Assembly: GCA_013298625.1 (NCBI GenBank)
Contig: JAAFIF010000033.1
Coordinates: 18,849 to 82,848, forward strand
Direction of reading: 5' to 3'
Source of the DNA: Myxococcales bacterium
Lineage (GTDB): Bacteria; Myxococcota_A; Polyangia; Polyangiales; Ga0077539
Length of the DNA stretch: 64,000 nt
Position 1 is the first letter of the stretch. Each line of letters begins with the position of its first letter. Position numbers and translations under genes: made by a program. Positions 43,488 through 53,220 of this stretch are shown in pieces. The notes beneath the pieces are model-generated. The model saw only the letters and a program-made list of their open reading frames with translations, was not told the DNA's origin and made no database searches.

Positions 43488-44561
43488 ATGGGCGAGCTTT
43501 CAAGAGTCGAAGAGACGCTGCTGTGGCTGTGCGGGATCAGCTCTTTCACTGGCGAAGAGGGCCCCGTGTGCGACGCGGTCGAGGCGCTGCTCGGACCGAT
43601 GGTGGGCGAGGGGACCATCGCGCGCGACGGGCACTCGCTGGTGGTCACGCCGAAGGTCCAGAGCGACGGACCCAGCGTGGTGTTGGCGGGGCACTTCGAC
43701 GTGGTGCGCACGCAGCACGACGGGCCGACGCGGGTCGAGGGCGACAAGATCTATGGGCCTGGCGCGGCGGACATGAAGTCGGGCCTGGCGGTGATGATCG
43801 AGCTGCTGCGAGAGATGTCGCAGAGCCCCAGCGGGTGGAAGGCGCGGCCGACGTTTGTCTTCTACGAGCGTGAAGAGGGCCTGTACTTGGAGAACAGGCT
43901 GGGGGATCTGCTCGAGCGCTTCGAGGCGCTGCGGGTGGCGGACCTCGCGGTGTGCCTCGAGCCGAGCTCGAACGTGCTGCAGCTGGGGTGCATGGGGTCG
44001 TTGCACGGGCGCGTGGTGTTTCGAGGGCGCACGGCGCACTCGGCGCGGCCGTGGCAGGGGGAGAACGCGATTCACAAGAGCGCGGGATTTCTCAGGCGGA
44101 TCGGAGAGAGGGCGCCCGTGGACGTGGTGATCGACGAGCTCTTGTACCGCGAGGTGATGAGCGCGACGATGGCCGAGGGGGGCAGGGGTCGCAACGTGGT
44201 TCCTGATGCGTTTGCGCTCAACGTCAACGTGCGGTTCGCGCCGGGCAAGACCGTGGACGACGCCGAGCGAGAGCTCAGCGAGCTGATCGCGGGTGACGCA
44301 GAGCTCACCGTGATCGATCGATCGCCCAGCGCGCTTCCTGCGCGGACGCAGCCGATGGTGCGCGCGCTCGAGGCGCTGCCCGAGGTGAAGGGCGTCGAGC
44401 CCAAGCAAGCGTGGACCGACGTCGCGCGCTTCGGGACCGTGGGCGTCCCTGCGGTCAACCTCGGCCCCGGAACGCAGTCGCAAGCGCACCAGCGCAACGA
44501 ATGGACCGATCGGGCCGCGCTGCGCGACGGGCTCGAGCTCTTTCGACGCTGGCTGCGATAG
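43488..44561 (+). CDS. dapE: Succinyl-diaminopimelate desuccinylase (M20 peptidase)
   Basis: The ATG at 43488 gives 357 residues. M20 metal ligands appear in order: LAGHFDVV (His, Asp), GPGAADMKSG (bridging Asp), EREEG (catalytic Glu pair), CLEPSS, and a late His in QSQAHQRNE. It also has the dimerisation domain (GRTAHSARPWQGENAIHK). The layout fits the actinobacterial-type DapE. It removes succinate from N-succinyl-LL-DAP. It follows dapD and precedes rlmN, separated by a hairpin. Confidence 0.94.
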   Translation: MGELSRVEETLLWLCGISSFTGEEGPVCDAVEALLGPMVGEGTIARDGHSLVVTPKVQSDGPSVVLAGHFDVVRTQHDGPTRVEGDKIYGPGAADMKSGLAVMIELLREMSQSPSGWKARPTFVFYEREEGLYLENRLGDLLERFEALRVADLAVCLEPSSNVLQLGCMGSLHGRVVFRGRTAHSARPWQGENAIHKSAGFLRRIGERAPVDVVIDELLYREVMSATMAEGGRGRNVVPDAFALNVNVRFAPGKTVDDAERELSELIAGDAELTVIDRSPSALPARTQPMVRALEALPEVKGVEPKQAWTDVARFGTVGVPAVNLGPGTQSQAHQRNEWTDRAALRDGLELFRRWLR

Positions 44562-44607
44562 CGCCAAAGAAGCAGTCGGGGCGCGCGAGCGAGGGTTCTT
44601 TCGGCGC
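44561..44607 (+). terminator. Long inverted repeat after dapE
   Basis: GCGCC-AAAGAA (44561-44571) pairs with TTCTTT-C-GGCGC (44596-44607), an 11-bp stem with one bulged base and a 24-nt loop. It starts at the last base of the dapE stop codon. It could terminate the dap transcript or attenuate rlmN-ftsH. Confidence 0.4.
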
Positions 44608-44635
44608 GCTGTGGCCGTGCTAGGTTTCGACCGCT

Positions 44636-45854
<1,219 letters not shown>

Positions 45855-45862
<8 letters not shown>

Positions 45863-47894
45863 ACGCGAACCAAAAGAGCCCAAGAACGCGAAGAAACCGA
45901 AAGATCCTCTTCGCAAAGGGCAAGGATCAGAGGACGAGGGCGACGAAGACGGCGAGCGCCGAGGGCGCGGGCTGTCGATGTTCTTGCTGCTCGCGCTGGT
46001 GCTGATCGCCGTCGCGCAGATCGTCTCGTCGCGCACGAGCGCTCCGCGCATCCGGTACGACCAGTTCAAAGCCGCGGTGCGCGCAGGCGAGGTCGAAGAG
46101 GTCCAGGTCGGGCTCGAGAACATCCGCGGCAAAGTGCGGATGACCCGGCCCACGCCCGCGGTCCCTGCTGGGCAGCAAGTGGCGCCGGGCACGACGCCTC
46201 CGCCGCAGACCGCAGCGACGCCCGCGGGCAGGATCCTCTCGGTGCCCACCAACGCGGGGCGCGGGTATCACTTCGAGACCGTGCGCGTGCACGAGGATCG
46301 CGAGCTCATCACGCTGCTCGAAGCGAACCACGTGCGGTACGAAGCCGTCGAAGATCGGCAAGGCACGCTGTTGTCGTTGCTGTTCTTCTTCGGGACCGTC
46401 GCGCTCATCGTGATGGCGTACCGAATGATCGCGCGCCGCATGCAAGTGCAGCAGTCGGGCGTCCTCGCGTTCGGTAAATCCCGCGGAAAGCTCGTCGGCG
46501 ACAGCGACGTCAAGGTTCGCTTCGCCGATGTTGCAGGCGTCGACGACGCCAAGGCCGAGCTCGAAGAGATCGTCGAGTTCTTGAAGAACCCCGATCGCTT
46601 CACGCGCCTCGGCGCCAAGATCCCCAAGGGCGTGCTGCTCGTCGGTCCTCCCGGCACGGGAAAGACCCTGCTCGCCAAAGCGGTCGCGGGTGAAGCAGGC
46701 GTTCCGTTCTTCAACCTCTCGGGCAGCGAGTTCGTCGAGATGTTCGTCGGCGTGGGCGCGGCTCGTGTGCGCGACCTCTTCGAGCAAGCGCAGCAGACGG
46801 CCCCGTGCATCGTGTTCATCGACGAGCTCGACGCGCTCGGGCGGTCGAGGACGGGCGGAGTTCCCGGCGGCAGCGAAGAGCGCGAGCAGACGCTCAACCA
46901 GCTGCTCGTCGAGATGGACGGCTTCGAGACCAACAAGGGCGTGATCATCATGGCGGCCACCAACCGCCCCGAGATCCTCGACTCTGCGTTGCTTCGTCCG
47001 GGCCGCTTCGATCGCCAGGTCCTCGTCGATCCGCCCGACAAGAAGGGCCGCGAAGAGATCCTCCGCGTGCACGCCAAAGAAGTGAAGCTCGACCCCGACG
47101 TCGACTGGGCCGACATCGCCTCGCGCACGCCGGGCTTCGCGGGCGCGGACCTCGCCAACATCGTCAACGAAGCGGCGCTGCTCGCGGCCCGCAAGGACCT
47201 GCCAGCGGTCAAGCGCGAGCACTTGATCGAGGCCATCGACCGCGTCAGCGCCGGGCTCGAGAAGAAGTCACGGATCATCCCCGAGGCCACCCGCAAGCGC
47301 GTCGCCATTCACGAAGCCGGGCACGCGATCGTCGGCGAAGTGGTCGCAGGGGCGACCAAGACCGCGAGGATCTCCATCGTTCCGCGCGGGCTGAGCGCGC
47401 TCGGATACGTGATGCACATGCCCAAAGAGGACGTGCACATTCACACCGAAGAAGACCTCAAGGGGCGCATCGCCTCGACCATGGCCGGCCGCGCCGCCGA
47501 GCTCATCGTGTTCGGAGACCTCTCGACGGGCGCGTCCAACGACCTGACGCAAGCCACAGACATGGCCCGTCGCATGGTCACTGAGTACGGCATGTCCGAT
47601 CGCATCGGGCCCGTCTCGCTCGCGGGGCGCCGCGCGGTGTTTCTTCCGGGCTACGAAGACGGCCCGCGCGAGTACGGCGGATCGCTCGCGGACGTGGTCG
47701 ACAACGAAGTGCGCCGCATCGTCGAGGACGGCGCCAAGACGGCGCACGCCGCGCTCGAAGCGCGTCGCCCGCAGCTCGAGCACATCGCCAAGGTGCTCTT
47801 GGAGAAAGAGTACCTCGACGGAGACGACCTGCGCGCGCTGCTCGAGATCGCCCGCGTCCCGTCGATCCCGCCCCCCGCGCCGATGCCCGAGTGA
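45855..47894 (+). CDS. ftsH: ATP-dependent zinc metalloprotease FtsH
   Basis: The 679-residue protein has a charged N-terminus of 40 residues and TM1 (about 40-57). The periplasmic domain is short and carries an unusual Pro/Thr/Ala-rich insert (TPAVPAGQQVAPGTTPPPQ); TM2 is near 174-194. The AAA+ domain has Walker A GPPGTGKT (264-271), Walker B VFIDELDALG and the second region of homology RPGRFDR. The zinc site is HEAGH (486-490). FtsH degrades membrane and regulatory proteins. It overlaps rlmN and is the last gene of this plus-strand run. Confidence 0.97.
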
Positions 47895-47902
47895 GCGCGG
47901 GA

Positions 47903-48113
47903 GGCGCGCCGTCAAAGTCGGCGCGCTTGCGTGCGGCACAGCCGACAAGCGCTCGGGCACGAGGCCCGAGCTGAGGCAGGTGATGGGGAGCGTTCGGGCG
48001 CTGCAGCGTGCTGGAGGGCGTTTGAGAGAGAGAACCGAGCTGCCTCAGCCCAGGCTGTTGCCTGGGCGCACGTTGGCTGCGCCACGCGCAAGCGCGCCAT
48101 CTTGATGGCGCGC
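47903..48113. repeat. Imperfect long inverted repeat with nested hairpins
   Basis: Two arms of about 80 bp face each other. The left arm has hairpin GCGCGCCG-N7-CGGCGCGC (47904-47926) and a GCTCGGGC/GCCCGAGC hairpin, then GAGCTGAGGCAG. The right arm has CTGCCTCAGCCCAGGC, a CCCAGGC/GCCTGGG hairpin and GCGCGCCAT-N4-ATGGCGCGC (48092-48113). It lies between converging genes and may act as a two-way terminator. The right arm forms the last codons of the PARG-like gene. The first hairpin recurs at 37499. Confidence 0.75.
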
Positions 48114-48938
48114 GGAGGCCACGCGGTCGAACGCCGCGCGGTTCGGTCCTCCCGCACGGTCGTACACGGCGAACGTCACGCGGTCGAACGCGCCCTTGAA
48201 TACTGGTGCGTCGAGCGCGGCTGCGAAGAGCTCGGCCACCTCCGTCGGGTCGTTGCGAAACACCCCGCAGCCCCACGCGCCGAGCACGAGCGCGCGGTGC
48301 TCGTGCGCCCGCGCGACGGCGAGCACCATCGCGATCCTGCGAGCGAGCGAGTCGCGAATCGACCGTCGATCGCCAGGGGATTTGCGCAGGTGCTCTCCCG
48401 CGTTGGGCGCGGGCATCGTGAGCACCGACGGGTAGAAGGGCTCTTCGAGCAGCTCGAGCCGCTCGTCTCGAAAGAAGGCCACGCGCGGCGAGTAGATCGC
48501 GTGGTCCGTGTAGATCATCGAGTCGGTCGCGCGGTTCTCGTCGTAGTACGCCCGGCGCGTGATCTGCGAGCTGTAGAGCGCGCTCACGCGGCAGAGGTCC
48601 TCTTCTTGCGCCTTGGCGCCGCCGAGAAATCCGCCGCCTGGGTTCTTCGCGGAGGCGAAATTCAGCGCGAACGCCTCGGCCGTTCGCTCGTCGACGAGCA
48701 GCCTTCGCAGGGCCGCGCCCGTGGTCTCGCCGGTCACCTCCACGCGCGTCGCGCGAGGGGCTTCGACGGCGCCGAGCGACGAGACGAGCGCGTCGAGCGC
48801 GGCGGGCGTGTAGAGCACGGTCCCGTCGAGCATCGCGCGGATCTCGGCGGTCATCGTGACGATGCGGCCCGAAGGGGCGGTGTAGCGAGCGCGGTCCGTG
48901 ATCGAGACCGTCTCGGCGGCGAGGCCTTTGAGCGACAT
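48045..48938 (-). CDS. Bacterial-type PARG/macrodomain-like hydrolase (TIGR02452-like)
   Basis: The 297-residue protein carries the bacterial PARG signature: NFASAKNPGGGF (93-104), then QEED (111-114) with the catalytic glutamates, and LGAWGCGVFRNDP near the C-terminal third. Such proteins remove ADP-ribose from proteins or nucleic acids. The final 20 or so residues (ALARGAANVRPGNSLG) are encoded within a palindromic repeat and are probably not part of the fold. It follows the EF-Tu-like gene by 49 bases on the same strand, so the two are likely co-transcribed. Confidence 0.92.
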   Translation of the reverse strand: MSLKGLAAETVSITDRARYTAPSGRIVTMTAEIRAMLDGTVLYTPAALDALVSSLGAVEAPRATRVEVTGETTGAALRRLLVDERTAEAFALNFASAKNPGGGFLGGAKAQEEDLCRVSALYSSQITRRAYYDENRATDSMIYTDHAIYSPRVAFFRDERLELLEEPFYPSVLTMPAPNAGEHLRKSPGDRRSIRDSLARRIAMVLAVARAHEHRALVLGAWGCGVFRNDPTEVAELFAAALDAPVFKGAFDRVTFAVYDRAGGPNRAAFDRVASARHQDGALARGAANVRPGNSLG

Positions 48939-48987
48939 AGCGAGATGTTAGTTGCGTATTGCAAATAAGTCTCGCAAGGGGTGAAAT

Positions 48988-50169
48988 TCAGCCCAACACC
49001 GCGTCGATGAAGGCGACGGCGAACGGTGATTCGTTGTCGCTGAGCCAGATGGATTGATCGAGCAGCAGGGGCCTGGGCGCGTCGCACTGCACCTGCATCG
49101 AGAACGCGCTCGTCGCGACGATCGCGCGGTCGACGTCGACGATCGTGAAGAGGGGCTCGAGGTTGACGATGCGCGTGGGGACTCCGATGGGCAGCGGCTG
49201 CGCAGGCGCCCTCCACGCGTACCCGCGCAAGCGCAGCGACGTCGCTCGCAGCCCCTCGCCAGGGGTCACGAGCAGGTCGCCTCGGGCCACGTCGTCGCGC
49301 TCACACGGGTCGAGCAAGATTCCAATGTTGTCCCGCGGCCGAGCGATATCGACCAGCCGACGAGAGATCTCGATGCCCGTGACCTTCACGGTGGCTCGCG
49401 ACGCGGGGCGCACGATGTCGATCGCGTCGCCCACGCGCACTGCGCCTCGCAGGACTTGTCCGGTCACGACCGTGCCTCGGCCGCGGATCGAGAAGACGTC
49501 GTCGACCGCCATCGCGAAGGTCGGGTCGAGCTCGACGTAGGGGACCGCTTCGTCGAGCGCTTCGCGGAGGGCTTGGGCGCCGCTCTTCCATCGCGCGTCT
49601 GCGTTGGGCTCGACCGGGCCTGTCCCGCGCACGACGGGGCACTCGTCGGCGTCGAAGCCCGCGGCCGAGAGCAGCTCTCTCGCGTCGCGCTCGACCGCGT
49701 CGAGGCGCTCGGGGCTCGCCTCGTGCGCGTCGGTGATGAAGACCAGCGCGCGTTTTGCGCTGAGAAACACCGCTCCGTCGAGCATCTGCGCGATCGGGTC
49801 GAGCTCGACGTCGTCGCGCGCCGAGTGCACCCAGAGGACGGCGTCGGACCGACGCGTGCCGGCCATCATCAGCGCCTGCACGCCGTTGACGCACTCGTAC
49901 AGGGTGAACCTTCGCTTCTGCGTCTCGATCGATCGCAGCCTGGCGCTGCCCTCGGTGGGGCCGAAGTCGTTGATGAGCGAGATCATCCCGTCGCGGCCGC
50001 GCGGCGGCGCTTCGACCACGCGCGGGTCGAACCTGACGAGCCCCTCTGGGCGGTCGATGGACGCGAGCGCCGCGATCACTTCGCTCGTCCCGTGCTTGCG
50101 CAGCCCCACGACGAACACCTTCGCCGGTGGCAGCTCTCGCAGCGCGCTCGACGATCGCTCACTCTTCAT
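48988..50169 (-). CDS. Degenerate EF-Tu paralogue (pseudo-GTPase)
   Basis: The ATG at 50169 gives 393 residues, EF-Tu's length, and the sequence aligns with EF-Tu throughout. The best match is domain 2: FAMAVDDVFSIRGRGTVVTG, then VLRGAVRVGDAIDIV, GIEISRRLVDIARPRDNIGILL and ARGDLLVTPG. The GTPase motifs have decayed. G1 reads GLRKHGTSE without the GKT lysine, G3 DCPGH is ECVNG, and G4 NKCD is ITDAH. GTP binding and hydrolysis are thus unlikely. It may be a decoy, scaffold or tRNA/EF-Ts-binding protein. A PARG-like gene follows it. Confidence 0.88.
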   Translation of the reverse strand: MKSERSSSALRELPPAKVFVVGLRKHGTSEVIAALASIDRPEGLVRFDPRVVEAPPRGRDGMISLINDFGPTEGSARLRSIETQKRRFTLYECVNGVQALMMAGTRRSDAVLWVHSARDDVELDPIAQMLDGAVFLSAKRALVFITDAHEASPERLDAVERDARELLSAAGFDADECPVVRGTGPVEPNADARWKSGAQALREALDEAVPYVELDPTFAMAVDDVFSIRGRGTVVTGQVLRGAVRVGDAIDIVRPASRATVKVTGIEISRRLVDIARPRDNIGILLDPCERDDVARGDLLVTPGEGLRATSLRLRGYAWRAPAQPLPIGVPTRIVNLEPLFTIVDVDRAIVATSAFSMQVQCDAPRPLLLDQSIWLSDNESPFAVAFIDAVLG

Positions 50170-50271
50170 CGCAGCCGAGTGTAGACCGCACGCGGGACCC
50201 ACCTGCCACCCCTGCACATTTCTCCGCGCCCCGCGGGAACCTCCGCCCCTCAGCCGTTGTCGAGCGCCCCC

Positions 50272-50655
50272 ATGAAGACCTCCCGCTTCGTCGTGGCCGC
50301 GCTCGCCGGGCTGCTGATCGCGAGCCTCGCGCCCGAGTCGGCCACGCACGCGCAGAGCCGCCGCGGCGCCGCACGGCGCGCGAGCGCGCGCAGCTGCGTC
50401 AACTTCACGCAAGAGCGCGCGGGCGACGGTCGTTCGATCACGATGTCGATCGACAACCGCTGTGCGTTCGAGGTCGAGAGCACCGTCGCGTGGCGCGTGG
50501 TGTGCGGAGACAGCGACCTCGGGACGCCGGTCGAGCGCGTCGATCGGCTCACCGCAGGGCAGCGGCGCTCGATCGTCGCCAACGTCGCTGCTTGCGGAGC
50601 GGGGGCGTTTAGCATCGAGGGGCTTCGCTGGAGCTGGCGCAACCCGAGCGAGTGA
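50272..50655 (+). CDS. Small secreted protein of unknown function
   Basis: The ATG at 50272 (MKTSRFVVAALAGLLIASLA) starts a signal peptide with cleavage near THAQS. The mature 95 residues form a beta-rich domain with four cysteines (SCVNFTQE, NRCAFEV, VVCGDSD, AACGAGAF), probably two disulfides. It is divergent from the EF-Tu-like gene and converges on pnkp with 6 bases between stops. I do not recognise a family. Confidence 0.75.
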   Translation: MKTSRFVVAALAGLLIASLAPESATHAQSRRGAARRASARSCVNFTQERAGDGRSITMSIDNRCAFEVESTVAWRVVCGDSDLGTPVERVDRLTAGQRRSIVANVAACGAGAFSIEGLRWSWRNPSE

Positions 50656-50661
50656 GCTGCG

Positions 50662-53220
50662 CTACAGCCGCGGGTCGGTGGGCTCGCTCTCGAGCGCGAG
50701 CGTCGCCAACACGCACGCGTGCACGCGGGCCAGCGCTTCGTTGCGACACAGCCGACGGAGGCCCTCGACGCCGAGGGCGAACTCCTTCATCGCGAGCGTG
50801 CGCTTGGCGGACGTCCCGCGGCTGCGCAGACGCGAGAGGTTCTCGGGCGCGGTGTACTCGGGGCCATAAATGATCCGGAGGTACTCGCGGCCGCGCACCT
50901 TGAGCGCCGGCTGAATGGGGCCCTTTTCTCCACGCGCGATGAAGGTCTCGGGCTTGACCACGCAGCCTTCGGCGCCCGCCTCGGTGCGATCGAGCCACCA
51001 CTGCACGGCGGCGTCGCGCTGCGCAGCATCGGCGAGCTCGACGGTCAGTCGGCCCGTCTTCGAGAAGAGCGATGCGTCTGCGTCGCACAGGGCGTCGCAC
51101 TGCGCGAGGTGCCAGCTGTGCGCGCGCTCGACGTGCGCGGCGCCCTCGCTCGCGAGCAGGTGAAAGGGCGCGAGCCGAAGGTCCTCGGGGCCGCTGACGG
51201 TCCAGCAGTAGCGTCGATAAGCGGCCACGTAATCAAGTAGCATCGACGAGCGCGCCGCCGTTCGCTCGCGCAGCGCGCGGACATCGACGCCGCGTGCGAG
51301 CGCCTCGTCGAGCGCCGAGAGCGCCGCCGCGAGGTGGGTGATCCCGGCGCGACCGGTGGGGGCGTACTGCGCGCGCAAGAGCTCTTTGGCCTTCTCGCTC
51401 CAGGGCAAGAGCTCGCAGTCGAGCAAGAGCCACTCGGTGCCGAGCGCGTCGAAGAGCCCCGCGCGTTCGGCGGCGGCGCGTGCGCGCGTGACGAGGTTGG
51501 CCTCGGTCTCTCGCGAGCGAAAGAAAGCGCGTCCGTTGCGCGTGTAGATCACGCCGGCGTGCCCGTTGGCGAGGCCGAAGCGCCGCTGCATGGCGGCTTC
51601 GTCTCGGCACACGAGGGCGATCGCGCGCGAGCCCATGTGCTTCTCTTCGAGCACGACCTGCGCGGCGCCCACCTTGCGGTAGTAGTCGAGGGCTTGCTCG
51701 GGGCGCTCGAGAAATCCCTCGACCGACGAGGTCTCGACGGGGGACATGGTCGGGGGGATGTAGACGAGCCACCGCGGGTCGACGCAGAAGCGCGAGCTGT
51801 GCTCGAGCGCCGAGGCGACGAGGGGCGCGCCCACGGTGATGCGCCGGAGGACCTCGGTCTCGGCGGTGATTCCGCCGATGAGCGCGGTCAAATCCAGGCG
51901 AAAGCTGGCGTCGAGCGACGGCTCTTCGCCGGGCTGCGGCGCGCTCTTGGCGATGGGGCGGTGCGCGGGGACGTACTCGCGGCGCGCGGCGATCGAGCGC
52001 ACCTCGCGCTCGGGCCAGCGCAGGGCGGTCAGCGAGCCGCCGTACACGCAGCCGGTGTCCACGCAGATGGTCTCGTTGCGAAACTCCGCGCGCTCGACGG
52101 GCGTGTGCCCGTAGGCCACCAGCGCGCGGCCGCGGTAGTTGGCGGCCCAGTCGAAGCGGACGGGCAGACCGAACTCGTCGGTCTCGCCGCGGGTCTCGCC
52201 GTAGAGCGTGAAGTCGCGGACGGCGCGCGACGATCGGCCCTGCATTTCTTGGCGGATTCCTGCGTGGGCGACGACGAGCTTGCCGTCCGCGAGGACGTAG
52301 TGCGACGCGAGTCCGTCGATAAACTTCGCCACGCGCTCGCGAAACGCAGCGCTGCTCGCCTCGAGCTCTTCGAGCGTGCGCGCGAGGCCGTGGCCTACGT
52401 GGACGTCGCGCCCCGCGAGCTTCTTGCGCAGCTTCGCCTCGTGGTTGCCTTGCACGCACAGGGCGCTGCCGCGCTCGACCGAGTTGATCACGAGCGCGAG
52501 CGTGTCGGCCACGCGCGGACCGCGGTCGACCAGGTCTCCGACGAAGACCAGCGTGCGCCCTTCGGGGTGGCGCGCGACCGCCGCGTCGAGGCCCGTCCCG
52601 TCGACCTCGTAGCCGAGCGACTCGACGAGCTCGATCAGCTCGTCGGCGCAGCCGTGCACGTCGCCGATGACGTCGAAGGGCCCTGCGAGGTGCCGCAGAT
52701 CACAGCGCAGACGCTCGCGCGAGACCTCGGCCTGCGCGATGGCCTCGACGCCTTCGAGCCTCCACACGCTGCGCACGCCCTCGTCCTCGAGCCTGCGCAG
52801 CGACTGCCGCATGCGCTCGTGTTGACCGCGCACGACGCGCGCGCCGAAGCTGCGATCGGGGCGGCTCTTGTTGCGCTCGACGCAGGTCTCGACGTCGACG
52901 TCGAGCACGATGGCGCTCACGTGCACGTGGTGCTTGCGCGCGAGGGCGATGAGCCCCTTGCGGGACTCGGGCTGCACGTTGGTGGCGTCGATGACCGTGA
53001 GCCTTCCGCGGGCGAGGCGCTTGTCCGCGATGCTGTTGAGCACGCTGAAGGCGTCGGCGCTGGCCTCTTGATTGGTCTCGTCGTCCGAGACCCAGCCGCG
53101 CATGGCGTCGCTCGAGAGCACTTCGGTGGGGCGAAAGTGAGCGCGCGCGAAGGTGGACTTTCCCGCGCCCGACGGGGCGATCATGAGGACCAGCGAGGGG
53201 TCGGTGACGGTGATCTTCAT
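50662..53220 (-). CDS. pnkp: Polynucleotide kinase-phosphatase-ligase Pnkp
   Basis: The 852-residue protein matches bacterial Pnkp in its three domains. These are a 5'-kinase with P-loop APSGAGKST (15-23), and a metallophosphatase with GDVHG (186-190), GDLVDRG (228-234) and GNHE (258-261). The third is a ligase-like adenylyltransferase with Lys527 in EEKHMGS. With Hen1 it forms the Pnkp/Hen1 RNA-repair complex: Pnkp heals the ends, and Hen1 methylates the 2'-OH before sealing so the same cut cannot recur. Its ATG overlaps the hen1 stop by 4 bases. Confidence 0.97.
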   Translation of the reverse strand: MKITVTDPSLVLMIAPSGAGKSTFARAHFRPTEVLSSDAMRGWVSDDETNQEASADAFSVLNSIADKRLARGRLTVIDATNVQPESRKGLIALARKHHVHVSAIVLDVDVETCVERNKSRPDRSFGARVVRGQHERMRQSLRRLEDEGVRSVWRLEGVEAIAQAEVSRERLRCDLRHLAGPFDVIGDVHGCADELIELVESLGYEVDGTGLDAAVARHPEGRTLVFVGDLVDRGPRVADTLALVINSVERGSALCVQGNHEAKLRKKLAGRDVHVGHGLARTLEELEASSAAFRERVAKFIDGLASHYVLADGKLVVAHAGIRQEMQGRSSRAVRDFTLYGETRGETDEFGLPVRFDWAANYRGRALVAYGHTPVERAEFRNETICVDTGCVYGGSLTALRWPEREVRSIAARREYVPAHRPIAKSAPQPGEEPSLDASFRLDLTALIGGITAETEVLRRITVGAPLVASALEHSSRFCVDPRWLVYIPPTMSPVETSSVEGFLERPEQALDYYRKVGAAQVVLEEKHMGSRAIALVCRDEAAMQRRFGLANGHAGVIYTRNGRAFFRSRETEANLVTRARAAAERAGLFDALGTEWLLLDCELLPWSEKAKELLRAQYAPTGRAGITHLAAALSALDEALARGVDVRALRERTAARSSMLLDYVAAYRRYCWTVSGPEDLRLAPFHLLASEGAAHVERAHSWHLAQCDALCDADASLFSKTGRLTVELADAAQRDAAVQWWLDRTEAGAEGCVVKPETFIARGEKGPIQPALKVRGREYLRIIYGPEYTAPENLSRLRSRGTSAKRTLAMKEFALGVEGLRRLCRNEALARVHACVLATLALESEPTDPRL

